Assembly (NCBI RefSeq): GCF_014897705.1
Contig: NZ_JABUXV010000012.1
Location: 121,200 to 185,199 of the forward strand
Source: Brachybacterium sp. FME24
GTDB lineage: Bacteria; Actinomycetota; Actinomycetes; Actinomycetales; Dermabacteraceae
Length of the DNA stretch: 64,000 nucleotides
Reading direction: 5' to 3'
Shown: one piece after another, positions 8,367 through 17,579 of the stretch
How the letters are laid out: each line of letters begins with the position of its first letter
Numbering within the stretch: position 1 is the stretch's first letter
Program-made: the position numbers and the translations under genes
The notes under the pieces: model-generated
Told to the model about the DNA's origin: nothing
Seen by the model: only the letters and a program-made list of their open reading frames with translations
The model's database searches: none

Positions 8367-10839
8367 GCTCGACCCGGGGGCGATCGACCGGATCGGGGGC
8401 AAGGCCGCCGGGCTGGGCGCGCTGATCGCAGCCGGAGAACGCGTCCCCGCAGGGTTCTGCCTCACCACGGAGGCCTACGACGCGGGCAGCATCCCGCGCG
8501 AGGAGATCGCGGCGGCCTACGCCGACCTCGGAGACGACGTGCCCGTCGCGGTCCGTTCCAGCGCCACCGCGGAGGACCTCCCGTGGGCCAGCTTCGCCGG
8601 CCAGCAGGACACGATCCTGGACGTGACGGGCCTGGAGGATCTGCTCGCCGCGATCGAGGCCTGCTGGGCGTCGCTCGACACCGAGCGGGCCATCGCCTAC
8701 CGCGCGGCCAACGGCGTGACCGGGTCACGGATGGCCGTCGTGGTCCAGACCATGATCGAGCCGCGGGCCGCAGGTGTCCTGTTCACCGCGAACCCGATCA
8801 CCGGCGCCCGCGGCGAGATGGTCATCGACGCCGCTCCCGGGCTGGGGACCGCCGTCGTCGACGGCACCGTCGAGGCCGACCACTACGTGCTGGGGGAGCA
8901 GATACCGCAGCACCCACGGGGCTGCCTGGACCGCGCCGAGCTCGCCGAGCTGCGCAGCGTCGGTCGTCGGATCCAGGAGCACCTCGGGGCACCGCAGGAC
9001 ATCGAATGGGCTCTCGACGCCGACGGCACTCTCTGGCTGCTGCAGTCCCGTGCCGTCACCAGCCTGTTCCCCGTCCCCGAGGTCGAGGACGGCGAGCTGC
9101 GGGTCTACATGGAGGCAGGGCACATGCAGGGCATGCTGCGGCCCATGACTCCGATGGGTTCCTCGGTGCTGGTGCAGGTGGGCCGGCAATGGCTCGAGAT
9201 GTTCGGAGCCGGGACTGTGGACAAATCCTCCCCGATCCGCTTCCTCGGCGGCCGCATGTTCCTCGAACTGACCCCCTTCCTCCGCAACCCGAGCACTCGC
9301 AGGCGAATGCCCGAGATGATGGCTGCGTATGGGCCCCGAGTCGTCCCCGCCCTGGAGAAGGTCGTCCAGGACCCGAGGCTGACCCCTCAGCGGATGCGGA
9401 TCCCACTGGGCACGGTCGCGCGGATCGTGGCGCACACCGCACCGTCGGTCGCGCGCGGAGTCGTCGCCGCCCTGCGACGGCCCGACGCCGAGAGCCGGCG
9501 GATCCTCGCCTCCGCCGACACGGTGCGGGAGATCTGCGAGGGTCCCGCACACCGCGCGACGGTGATCGGGCACCTCGACCTCGCCGAGCGCGTGCACCTG
9601 GCCGTGCTGGGCGCACCGATGATGGAGAGCCTGCATCCGCTGTGGGCCGCGATGGGCTGCCAGAGCGGCGCGGCCTGGCTGCTGAAGGGACTGGCCACGG
9701 ACAGCGAGGTCTCCGGGGTGGTCCGCGGCGCCCCGTACAACGTCACCACCGAGATGAACCTGGCGCTGTGGCGGATCGCGGCGGAAGCGACGGACCATCG
9801 CGAACTGCTCATCGGAACCCCGGTCCCGCAGCTGGTCACGAAGTTCCGCGACGGCACCCTGCCCGATATCGGCCTGGAGCAGTTCCTCGCCGTCTATGGT
9901 CACCGGGCCGCCGCCGAGATCGACGTGGGCGTGCCCCGCTGGGGGGAGGACCCCTCGCCGGTCTTCGACGCGATCGCCAACTACCTGCGCCTGACCGACG
10001 AGGAGCAGGCGCCCGATGCGCGCTTCCGGCGCGCCGCCGAGGAGGCCGAAGCCACGATCGAGGAGCTGGTGCAGCGGGCGCGGGACCAGCGGGCCCCGAT
10101 CGCACCGCTGGTCAGCTTCCTGCTGCGCCGGGCTCGGCAGCTCATCGGACTGCGCGAGTTCCCCAAGTACCTCTGGCTGTTCGCGCTGAAGCAGGTACGG
10201 CGGGAGCTGCTCGCCGCCGGGGCGATCCTCGTCGAGCAGGGGCAGCTCGACGAGGCGGAGGACATCATGTTCCTTGACCTGGAGGAGGCGCGATCCGCCG
10301 CGCGCGACGGCGCCGACCTGCGGGAGCTGGCCACGCAGCGACGCGCCACCCACGATCGGGAGATGCGGCGCCGGCACGTGCCCGTCGTGCTCCTGTCCGA
10401 CGGCACCGACGTCGAGGCCACCCTCCCGGTGCCCGAGCATGCTGACGGGCTCCGGGGCACCGGCGCCGCCCCGGGAACAGCGACGGGCCGGGCCCGAGTG
10501 ATCAGAGACCCCCGCGGGGCGCGCATCGACCCGGGCGAGATCCTGGTCGCCCCCACCACCGATCCCGGCTGGACCCCGCTGTTCCTCACCGCGGCGGGGC
10601 TGGTCACGGAGACCGGTGCGGCCATGGCCCACGGGCCGACCGTCGCCCGCGAGTACGGCATCCCGGCCGTGATCTGCGTGCGGGACGCGACGACGCAGAT
10701 CCGCACCGGGCAGCTGATCACGATCGACGGCGCGAGCGGGCTGGTGACGATTGCGGACGAGGGGGCGGAGGCTGCCGATCGCCCGGAAGGGGACTCCAGC
10801 GAGCCGCGCAGTGCGGTGCGGCCAGGAGACGGCGCGTAG
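8344..10839 (+). CDS. rph: Rifampin phosphotransferase-like / PEP-synthase-family enzyme
   Basis: 831-residue multidomain enzyme. Residues 1 to about 245 form an ATP-grasp domain (IGGKAAGLGALIAAGERVP; VRSSATAEDLPWASFAGQQ; VLFTANPITG). A long central domain opens with EAGHMQGMLRPMTPMGSS, and the C-terminal swivelling domain holds the phosphocarrier His763 in GAAMAHGPTVAREYGIPAV. This order (ATP-grasp, substrate domain, His domain) is that of Rph, which transfers the beta-phosphate of ATP to rifampin. The PEP-synthase barrel with its PEP-binding signature is absent. The start has AGGAGAG in front. Activity on rifamycins rather than another substrate is inferred from architecture. Confidence 0.75.
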   Translation: MTVIPLTELDPGAIDRIGGKAAGLGALIAAGERVPAGFCLTTEAYDAGSIPREEIAAAYADLGDDVPVAVRSSATAEDLPWASFAGQQDTILDVTGLEDLLAAIEACWASLDTERAIAYRAANGVTGSRMAVVVQTMIEPRAAGVLFTANPITGARGEMVIDAAPGLGTAVVDGTVEADHYVLGEQIPQHPRGCLDRAELAELRSVGRRIQEHLGAPQDIEWALDADGTLWLLQSRAVTSLFPVPEVEDGELRVYMEAGHMQGMLRPMTPMGSSVLVQVGRQWLEMFGAGTVDKSSPIRFLGGRMFLELTPFLRNPSTRRRMPEMMAAYGPRVVPALEKVVQDPRLTPQRMRIPLGTVARIVAHTAPSVARGVVAALRRPDAESRRILASADTVREICEGPAHRATVIGHLDLAERVHLAVLGAPMMESLHPLWAAMGCQSGAAWLLKGLATDSEVSGVVRGAPYNVTTEMNLALWRIAAEATDHRELLIGTPVPQLVTKFRDGTLPDIGLEQFLAVYGHRAAAEIDVGVPRWGEDPSPVFDAIANYLRLTDEEQAPDARFRRAAEEAEATIEELVQRARDQRAPIAPLVSFLLRRARQLIGLREFPKYLWLFALKQVRRELLAAGAILVEQGQLDEAEDIMFLDLEEARSAARDGADLRELATQRRATHDREMRRRHVPVVLLSDGTDVEATLPVPEHADGLRGTGAAPGTATGRARVIRDPRGARIDPGEILVAPTTDPGWTPLFLTAAGLVTETGAAMAHGPTVAREYGIPAVICVRDATTQIRTGQLITIDGASGLVTIADEGAEAADRPEGDSSEPRSAVRPGDGA

Positions 10840-10884
10840 GGCGGTCTGTCCGCCCTGGCTCTCGAGACCGCTGAGACCACGGCA

Positions 10885-11784
10885 TCAGTCACGAGCGGCG
10901 GCACCGGAATCCTCTGCTCTGATCGGGGAGCCGGCATCCGGCTTCTGGTCGAGGGGGGCGGTCGCTCCGTGCCACTGGCCCTCTACGCGCAACTGGGCAG
11001 AGGCGCGCAACAACGCGAAGGCCTCGGCCGAGGCGGTACCCGGCTCGGCGTCGTAGAGGATGACCTGCCAGCATGCCGAGTCCGGCACGTCCAACGCCTG
11101 GTAGCCCAGCGCCAGGTCCCCCACCTGCCGGTGTCGGAATCGCTTCGTCTCGTGTGTCTTGCCCTGCACCCGCTGCTGCAGCCACAGTGCTCGGAACTCC
11201 TCGCTGGCCTCGGACATGTTCTGCACGAAGGGGTCCATCGCGAACGCGGGCAGGCGGGTCGAGTTGTGCCGCAGGGTCGCCACGACGCTCTCGGCGGCGC
11301 GGTCCCAGTCGGCGTAGAAGGATCGGGCGGCCGGGTCCAGGAACAGCATCCGTGCGAGGTTGTCCTGCGCTGCGAAACCGTCGAACAGCGCTCGGGCGAG
11401 GGCATTCGGGGCGAGCACATCCAGGGTCCCGGTGATCACGAACGCGGCCTGGTCCTGCCACCGTCCGAGCAGGCGCGCCAACTCCGGGCGCACGTTCTCA
11501 CGGGCTGCGCTGACCGGCTCCTGGAACCCGGCCTGGCGGAAGAGATGGTCCCGCTCGTCCCCGCGCAGATCCAGACCCCGGGCGAGGGCCTCGATGACCT
11601 GCGCCGAGGGGTTCTTCTCGCGTCGCTGCTCCAGGCGCGTGTAGTAGTCCGCGCTCAATCCCGTCAGCACCGCGACCTCCTCGCGGCGAAGCCCCGGCAC
11701 CCGGCGCGCGCCCGTGCTGGGCAGGCCGAGTATCACCGGATCCAGGCGTGACCTGACGCTGCGCAGATACTCTCCAAGGCTCAT
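10885..11784 (-). CDS. Helix-turn-helix regulator of the MmyB type
   Basis: 299-residue regulator with an N-terminal XRE-like HTH (RREEVAVLTGLSADYYTRLEQ). It continues into the MmyB-like ligand-binding domain (PNALARALFDGFAAQDNLARMLFLDPAARSFYADW). That combination is very common in actinobacteria and is usually found divergent from a short-chain dehydrogenase, as here (11932). The ATG at 11784 gives the canonical MSLGEYLRSVRSRL start. The 147-base divergent spacer should hold both promoters. The C-terminal domain may bind a fatty acid or quinone-like effector; that is family knowledge. Confidence 0.88.
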   Translation of the reverse strand: MSLGEYLRSVRSRLDPVILGLPSTGARRVPGLRREEVAVLTGLSADYYTRLEQRREKNPSAQVIEALARGLDLRGDERDHLFRQAGFQEPVSAARENVRPELARLLGRWQDQAAFVITGTLDVLAPNALARALFDGFAAQDNLARMLFLDPAARSFYADWDRAAESVVATLRHNSTRLPAFAMDPFVQNMSEASEEFRALWLQQRVQGKTHETKRFRHRQVGDLALGYQALDVPDSACWQVILYDAEPGTASAEAFALLRASAQLRVEGQWHGATAPLDQKPDAGSPIRAEDSGAAARD

Positions 11785-11931
11785 GTCAGCACAGCCTATG
11801 CAGGTCGGATCCCTGCCGCCTGGCCCTGTCGCACCCAGGCAGGGTGCGGCCTGGTCCGACCGGGCAGTGACGAGAAGCCTGGTTCCTGTCGGCCGGGGCC
11901 TCGGTCGGCCCGACGAAACCCAGGAGCCCTG

Positions 11932-12699
11932 ATGACCACCACCGCTATCGCCCGCCAGGCCACCTCGCAGACTGCACCCAAGATCATCCTCATCACCGGC
12001 GCCTCCAGCGGAATCGGCGCCGCCACCGCCCGGCAGCTCGCGGCCGACGGCCATGTCGTAGTCCTCGGCGCTCGCCGACGCGACCGGCTGGACCAGCTCG
12101 CGGCCGAGATCCGGGAGAACGGCGGCGTCGCGTACCCGATCACGCTGGACATCACCGACCTCGAGCGCACCCGCGGGGTGGTCCAGCACATCATCGACGA
12201 GTTCGGCCGGCTCGACGTGCTCATCAACAACGCCGGTGTCATGCCGCTGTCCACCCTCGAGCAGGCCAGGGTCCAGGACTGGAACCGCATGATCGACGTG
12301 AACATCCGCGGCGTGCTGCACGGGATCGCCGCGGCGCAGCCGGTGATGCGCGAACAGAAGGGTGGGCACATCATCACGCTTGCCTCCACCGGTGCCCACG
12401 AGGTGCTGCCCAGCGCGGCGGTCTACTGCGGCACCAAGTACGCCGTCCGCGCGATCACCGAGGGACTGCGCCTGGAGTCCGAGCCGTGGATGCGCGTGAC
12501 CACCATCTGCCCCGGGGTCACCGAGTCCGAACTGGCCGATACCATCACCGACCCCGAGGCGGCCGCCGCGATGCGCGAATACCGCGCCGGTGCGCTGCCC
12601 GCCTCGGCCATCGCCCAGGCGATCTGCTACGCCGTCTCCGCCGAGGAGGGCGTGGACGTCAACGAGATCATCGTGCGGCCCGTGACGCAGCGGCCGTGA
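11932..12699 (+). CDS. Short-chain dehydrogenase/reductase (SDR)
   Basis: 255-residue classical SDR. The cofactor motif TGASSGIG is at residues 22-29, NNAG at 99-102, and the catalytic residues are Ser152 and the Tyr165-x-x-x-Lys169 pair (YCGTK). The arginines after the second strand (GARRRDRL) favour NADP(H). The C-terminal region is short and typical of SDRs paired with MmyB regulators, where the substrate is a small aldehyde, ketone or quinone. It is likely controlled by the divergent regulator at 10885. No neighbouring gene narrows the substrate. Confidence 0.88.
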   Translation: MTTTAIARQATSQTAPKIILITGASSGIGAATARQLAADGHVVVLGARRRDRLDQLAAEIRENGGVAYPITLDITDLERTRGVVQHIIDEFGRLDVLINNAGVMPLSTLEQARVQDWNRMIDVNIRGVLHGIAAAQPVMREQKGGHIITLASTGAHEVLPSAAVYCGTKYAVRAITEGLRLESEPWMRVTTICPGVTESELADTITDPEAAAAMREYRAGALPASAIAQAICYAVSAEEGVDVNEIIVRPVTQRP

Positions 12700-12800
12700 T
12701 ACGTCGACGGTGCGGCCAACGCAGCGAGCGCCGAACAGGAGTTCACGAGTGCCGTGCCGCCGAAGGCGTCCCAGTGCAGCTGGTTCCGGACTTGCGTCCG

Positions 12801-13481
12801 CTACAGATGCTTGATCGGTCGCTGACCCCACGGACGAAGAGAGCGCTGTGCGAGTTCAGCAACGGATGCCTCATCGAGCACGCGAGCGAGAGGAACCTGA
12901 TCGAGGCTCACCGCCAATCGGCACGCGTCCTCGAGCTCCACTGTCGCGGTAACGGCCTCGTCGACCGTCGAGGCGACCAGGACGAGCCCGTGGTGTGCGA
13001 GCAGAACTGCATGGAAGTCGAGGTCCACTCCATCGATGAGTGCGCCGAGCTCCGGGTCGCCAGGATGCCGGTACGGAATCAATGGGCAGTTGCCGACCTT
13101 CATGGCGAAGTACGGAGCGTACGGCGGAATGGCGCAATGCTCGCTCCATGGCGGCAGGCACGAGCTCTGGACGGCGTGAAAGGAATGCGTGTGGACCACG
13201 ACCCCGGCGCCGAATCGCCGATACATCGCGGCGTGGATCGGCATCTCCTTGGATGCCTTGGGCCCGGTGACCTGCTCGAGATCGCCGCCGTCCGTGCTGG
13301 TGAGCCAGCTCAGACCGTCAGGATCCAGCGCGCCCATATCGGTGCCGCTCGGACTGGCCACCACCTCGCCGTCCTCGGTACGCACGGAGATGTTCCCGGC
13401 GGTTCCGCGGGAGAGGCCGAGGGAGACGAGGCGTCGACCGAGTTCCACAAGGTCATCAGCGGTGCTCACAGGTGATCCCAT
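12801..13481 (-). CDS. otnC: 3-oxo-tetronate 4-phosphate decarboxylase (class II aldolase fold), cassette 1
   Basis: 226-residue class II aldolase/adducin-family protein. Metal-binding histidines are in VVVHTHSFHAVQ and in LLAHHGLV; the catalytic acid region is GPKASKEMPIHAAMYRR. The family (OtnC/YgbL) decarboxylates 3-oxo-tetronate 4-phosphate to dihydroxyacetone phosphate. It lies directly after otnK. The ATG at 13481 overlaps the kinase end by 16 bases; an alternative GTG at 13469 forms a GTGA overlap and could be the true start. A second diverged copy is at 59100-59747. Confidence 0.82.
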   Translation of the reverse strand: MGSPVSTADDLVELGRRLVSLGLSRGTAGNISVRTEDGEVVASPSGTDMGALDPDGLSWLTSTDGGDLEQVTGPKASKEMPIHAAMYRRFGAGVVVHTHSFHAVQSSCLPPWSEHCAIPPYAPYFAMKVGNCPLIPYRHPGDPELGALIDGVDLDFHAVLLAHHGLVLVASTVDEAVTATVELEDACRLAVSLDQVPLARVLDEASVAELAQRSLRPWGQRPIKHL

Positions 13482-14725
13482 GCCTTCACGAAGAGGTCGT
13501 CACTGCCGAAGTTCCCGGACTTCAGCAGCACATTGCATTCCCACTCTGTGCCGGAGCCGTCTGGGTCGAGCGCAACGCCGCGCGCCCAGGACACCCCTGG
13601 GTCGACCTCGTCGCCCAGTTCGAGATAGCGGATACCCAGCCTGTTGATCACCGCTCCCGACGTCTCCCCGCCGGCGATGAGGATCTGCCGGGCGCCGGAA
13701 TCGTAGGCATGACGAGCGAGGAGCGACAGAGTGGACTCGACACCCTCCGACTGCTCTCGCGTGGGCGCATTCTCTCCGAGGGCTCCAGCATCGGAGTGGA
13801 TCAGCACCGGGCGTTCGGGCGCCTCGCGCCAACGGTCACGGACCCACGCGATCAGTTCCTCGGCGAGCGCCGCGGGGTTCTCCGCGACGCGCGCCATGTC
13901 CAGGGGGCGGGTCGGGTAGGCAGATTCACCGATCGCCACCTGACCGCGCGTCGCGGTGGAGGCACTGCCAGCGAGGATCAGGCGGTGGCCGTCGACTGCG
14001 CGCAGGGGAGCCGGCTGAGCACTGCTTCGCTGGGCTCCGAGAGCAAGCCCAGAGCCTCCGGTCACCAGGGCGTCCTGTGCAGTGGCCGCGTTGATGATCT
14101 CCAGATCGGAGTTCTCGATAGCATCGACGACGAGGTAGAAACTGCCGGCGGCCTGGGCGTCGTCAAGGGCTTGACGGAGAGCTTCAGGCCCCTGGCGCAC
14201 CGTGGAGAGCGGAACGAGTCCCACGCTCCGTGAGGTCTGTGCCCGCAGCAGTCGCACCACATCGGAGTCCCGCATCGGATTCAGCGGATGGTCGCGCATC
14301 GGGCTCTCGGAGAGCAGTTGCTGGTGGACGAAGAGGTGCCCCTGATAGACGGTGCGACCGTTGCCCGGCATCGAGGGGACCACCACTGCTCGTCCAGCAC
14401 CGACGGCATCGGCAAGCGCGTCGGCGATCGGGCCGATATTGCCGTCCGGGGTGGAGTCGAACGTCGAGCAGTACTTGTCGTAGACCTGCACGCCATCCAG
14501 TGCTGACAGCACCTCTCCGACATGGACGGCGACGAGGCGCGCCTGCTCCCGAGGTACGGAGCGGATCTTCACCGCATAGACCACGGCATCCATCCCATCG
14601 GTGACGAGCTGGTCGCCCTCGGCGGGCTCTCCGAGCACGACCACCGTGCGCAGTCCACGACCTCGCCAGGATCCGGCGAGGTCGGTCGCCCCCGTCACGT
14701 CATCCGCAAGAGCTGCGATCTTCAT
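13466..14725 (-). CDS. otnK: 3-oxo-tetronate kinase (DUF1537 family), cassette 1
   Basis: 419-residue four-carbon acid sugar kinase. The N-terminal substrate domain begins IAALADDVTGATDLAG, the family's DDxTGA hallmark, and includes YDKYCSTFDSTPDGNIGPI. The C-terminal nucleotide domain includes ILIAGGETSGAV and LLKSGNFGSDDLF. It phosphorylates 3-oxo-tetronate (L-threonate or D-erythronate derived) on O4 with ATP. The second of two close ATGs was chosen (14725) because AAGG is six bases upstream of it and would touch the first. It is followed by otnC and preceded by the TRAP binding protein. Confidence 0.85.
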   Translation of the reverse strand: MKIAALADDVTGATDLAGSWRGRGLRTVVVLGEPAEGDQLVTDGMDAVVYAVKIRSVPREQARLVAVHVGEVLSALDGVQVYDKYCSTFDSTPDGNIGPIADALADAVGAGRAVVVPSMPGNGRTVYQGHLFVHQQLLSESPMRDHPLNPMRDSDVVRLLRAQTSRSVGLVPLSTVRQGPEALRQALDDAQAAGSFYLVVDAIENSDLEIINAATAQDALVTGGSGLALGAQRSSAQPAPLRAVDGHRLILAGSASTATRGQVAIGESAYPTRPLDMARVAENPAALAEELIAWVRDRWREAPERPVLIHSDAGALGENAPTREQSEGVESTLSLLARHAYDSGARQILIAGGETSGAVINRLGIRYLELGDEVDPGVSWARGVALDPDGSGTEWECNVLLKSGNFGSDDLFVKAWDHL

Positions 14726-14749
14726 GTGCATCCTTCTTTCTGCGGCGGG

Positions 14750-15751
14750 TCAGGATTGGCTGGATTGGATCTGTTCGACCCAGGAACGCACGGTGGGATC
14801 GGCGGTCTCGTACAGCGGCAGAACGTGCTCGCGCCACTCGATTGCATCGATCTCGAAGAACTCGACGCCCTCCTCGCGAAGGAAGTCGATGTTCTCCTGC
14901 GTCTCCTGGATCGAGATCTCCCGGTACCACGCAGACACCGCGGCGACTGACTCGTCCACGACGCGGCGGGTCGCGTCATCCCAGTTGTCATAGGTGTCGC
15001 CCCAGGTCTGGAAATGGAAGTTGCCAAAGATGTGGTTCGTGTTCGTGACATACGGCGCGACCTCGTAGAACGAGTTGAAGCGGACCACATCGATGGGGTT
15101 CTCCTGCCCGTCGATCGCCTTCTGCTCTATCGCGGCGAACACCTCGGTGAGCGCGAGAGGCGTCGGGGCCGCCCCGAGCATCCGCCAGGTCTCAATGTAT
15201 GTCTCCTGCGTCGGCACGCGGAGCTTGAGCCCGTGCGCCTCCTCGAGAGACGCCACCGGGCGCATGGAATTCAGCACCCGCGGCCCGCGGTACATGTCAC
15301 CGAGCAGGAGGAAGCCAGAATCCTCCCGGATGGCCTGGATCATCGTCGCACCGAGGGCTCCGTCCCACACGGAGAGGAAGTGCTCTTCATCGGCGTACAG
15401 GAACGGGAGGCCCTCGATTGCGGCGAGTTGGGTGTACCGCTCGAGCGAGCCGACCGACTCGATCACGAAGTGCATAGCGCCGATCTCGGTAGCCTCCTGC
15501 ATGTCCTCCCAGCTTCCGAGCTGTCCTGAGGGGAAGACCTCGACGGTTATCGACCCGTTCGAGCGCTCGGCGACTTCGTCCCCGAACTTGGTCGCGGCGC
15601 GGTTCTGCAGGCTGCCCACACCGTAGGTGTGGCCGAGCCGAAGGGTTTCAGGGGTTGGGTTCGCGGTGCCGCGTGCGCAGCCTCCGAGCGCCGCAGCAGC
15701 GGTTCCTGCGGCGAGTGAGGACAGCAGTGTTCTTCGGGTCCAACGTGGCAT
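14750..15751 (-). CDS. dctP: TRAP transporter substrate-binding lipoprotein DctP
   Basis: 333-residue DctP-family receptor. An RR-containing signal (RWTRRTLLSSL) leads to a lipobox ALGGC (Cys25), so a Tat-exported lipoprotein is expected. The mature part shows DctP landmarks: LRLGHTYGVGS, VEVFPSGQLGSWEDM, and MRPVASLEEAHGLKLRVP with the conserved carboxylate-binding Arg. In this context it should bind a sugar acid such as threonate or erythronate. The ATG at 15751 was preferred to one at 15772 because AAAGGA precedes it and the signal then has normal length. Confidence 0.85.
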   Translation of the reverse strand: MPRWTRRTLLSSLAAGTAAAALGGCARGTANPTPETLRLGHTYGVGSLQNRAATKFGDEVAERSNGSITVEVFPSGQLGSWEDMQEATEIGAMHFVIESVGSLERYTQLAAIEGLPFLYADEEHFLSVWDGALGATMIQAIREDSGFLLLGDMYRGPRVLNSMRPVASLEEAHGLKLRVPTQETYIETWRMLGAAPTPLALTEVFAAIEQKAIDGQENPIDVVRFNSFYEVAPYVTNTNHIFGNFHFQTWGDTYDNWDDATRRVVDESVAAVSAWYREISIQETQENIDFLREEGVEFFEIDAIEWREHVLPLYETADPTVRSWVEQIQSSQS

Positions 15752-15775
15752 GAGATGTCCTTTCGCGCCCATGGG

Positions 15776-17035
15776 TCAGTACAGCCCGATGAGCAATGGG
15801 CCATAGCTGACGAGGAACAGCAGTCCGATGGCGGTGGCGAACCACGGCACCAGATCGCGGAAGCTCTTCTCCATCGAGATCCCTGCGATCTTCGTGGTGA
15901 TCAGCAGGCAGATGCCGACGGGAGGTGTGATGAGCCCGATCGCGAGGTTGATGACCACGATGAGGCCAAAGTGGACTGGATCGATGCCAGCTGCGGCCAC
16001 GATCGGCAGCAGGATCGGCGTGAAGATGATGATCGCGGCATTGCCCTCCATGACCGCTCCGATCGCGAGCAGTAGCAGGTTGATGAGGAGCAGGATCAGG
16101 AAGGGATTCGACGTCAGCTCCAGCATCGTCGAGGAGATGGCCTGAGGGATCCCCCCGGCGACGAGCGCCCACGAGTAAATCTGCGCCATCGCGATGATCA
16201 TCATGATGGCGGCGACGAGCATGAGGGTCTCGCGGAAGATCTGTCGGACCTTCGCGACGGCCAGCTCGCGGTACACGAACCCCGAAAGGATGAGGGCGAT
16301 CAGTACGGCGACGGCCGCACCTTCAGTGGCCGTGAAGACGCCGAGGCGGATACCCCCGAGGACGACAACGGGGATGGTGAGCGACGGCAGTGCTTTGCTG
16401 AACGCGCTCAGCACCTCTCTCCCGTTGAGCTTCGCCTCCGACGGGTAGTTGCGCTTCTTGGCGATGATCCAGCCGGTCAAGATGTAGACCAGGGCGAATC
16501 CGATCCCGATGTACAGGCCGTGGAAGAAGAGGTCGCCGATGGACACCTCTGCGGTCACGCCGTAGATGATCAGCGTGATGGAAGGAGGGATCACCAGCGC
16601 GACGGTCGAGGCAGTGGCAGTGACCGAGGCGGCGTAGCCGGCGGAATACCCCCGCTTCATCATCTGAGGAATGAGGACCCGGCCGACGGAGCCGGCGTCT
16701 GCCACGGCGGAGCCGGAGATGCCGCCGAAGATCATGTTGGTGACGATGTTGACGGCGGCCAGGCCTCCTTTCATCGGGCCGACGATCGCATAGGCGAAGT
16801 CGATGAGGCGGCGAGTGATTCCGCCGGCATTCATGATCGAGCCCGCGAGGACGAACAGGGGAATGGCCAGCAGAGGGAAGGAGCGCAGGCCGGCGATCAT
16901 CCGCTGGGAGGCCAGCGCGAGCGGCACATCGGTGAAAAGGCCGAGGCCGAGCAGCGAGGCCAGGGCGATCGCGATGGCAATCGGCAACCCGATGACGATG
17001 AGGAGGACGAATCCTCCGATCAGTACGTAACCCAC
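15776..17035 (-). CDS. dctM: TRAP transporter large permease DctM
   Basis: 419-residue integral membrane protein with about twelve hydrophobic segments. The DctM motifs are present: FPLLAIPLFVLAGSIMNAGG near the N-terminus and MIFGGISGSAVADAGSVG mid-protein. The C-terminus ends with the usual LVPWFATAIGLLFLVSYGP. It forms the sodium-coupled channel with DctQ. The GTG start at 17035 follows the DctQ stop by one base. The gene is complete and unrelated in position to the DctM fragment at the window edge. Confidence 0.9.
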   Translation of the reverse strand: MGYVLIGGFVLLIVIGLPIAIAIALASLLGLGLFTDVPLALASQRMIAGLRSFPLLAIPLFVLAGSIMNAGGITRRLIDFAYAIVGPMKGGLAAVNIVTNMIFGGISGSAVADAGSVGRVLIPQMMKRGYSAGYAASVTATASTVALVIPPSITLIIYGVTAEVSIGDLFFHGLYIGIGFALVYILTGWIIAKKRNYPSEAKLNGREVLSAFSKALPSLTIPVVVLGGIRLGVFTATEGAAVAVLIALILSGFVYRELAVAKVRQIFRETLMLVAAIMMIIAMAQIYSWALVAGGIPQAISSTMLELTSNPFLILLLINLLLLAIGAVMEGNAAIIIFTPILLPIVAAAGIDPVHFGLIVVINLAIGLITPPVGICLLITTKIAGISMEKSFRDLVPWFATAIGLLFLVSYGPLLIGLY

Positions 17036-17036
17036 G

Positions 17037-17579
17037 TCAGATCAGCTCCTCTTCAGAGGTGGCTGCTCCGGGCGACGTAGGTCCTGTGATCTGTCCTCGG
17101 GAGAGCAGGACGATGCGTTCGAGCGCGTAGAGGCCTGCGGCGAAACAGCCGATCGGCACGGACACGTACATGACGATCAGGGGGATCTCGAGTCCCGAGC
17201 TCATGGAGATGCCAGGGAGCGTCTGACGGGCACCCGAGGCGAAAAGCCCGAAGGAAGCCACGCCGATGGCGACGATCGTCAGCCCGACGACGGCATTGAG
17301 CAGGATCTGGGCCCACCGCCACCTGGCCCCGGCGATGCGATGGACAAGGAACTCCATGGAGATGTGCTCCTGATGCCGGAGGCCGAGAGGGATCACGAGC
17401 ATCACGCACCACACGAAGCACAGCGTCGCGAACTCTTCGGACCAGCTGGTGGGACTGTTGACCACGTATCGGAGGAAGACTTGAAGAAGGATGACGCCGG
17501 TCATTGCGGTGAGCGCGACGGCGGCTAGGGTGAACAGCGCCTTCTCGAGCAGGTCGAGACCCCTCGACAGCACGGTCAC
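17037..17579 (-). CDS. dctQ: TRAP transporter small permease DctQ
   Basis: 180-residue DctQ subunit with four membrane spans and the family signature FLRYVVNSPTSWSEEFATLCFVWCVMLV. It has the conserved tryptophan-serine-glutamate-glutamate stretch. It stabilises the DctM channel and contacts the binding protein. The GTG start overlaps the stop of the upstream alcohol dehydrogenase (GTGA at 17576-17579), so transporter and enzyme are co-expressed. The C-terminus is acidic. Confidence 0.88.
   Translation of the reverse strand: MTVLSRGLDLLEKALFTLAAVALTAMTGVILLQVFLRYVVNSPTSWSEEFATLCFVWCVMLVIPLGLRHQEHISMEFLVHRIAGARWRWAQILLNAVVGLTIVAIGVASFGLFASGARQTLPGISMSSGLEIPLIVMYVSVPIGCFAAGLYALERIVLLSRGQITGPTSPGAATSEEELI

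Noticed and set aside
8725..10632. Long minus-strand open frame opposite the rph-like gene
   Set aside because: Same cause; the plus-strand product has complete ATP-grasp and His domains, and the opposite translation has no recognisable domain.
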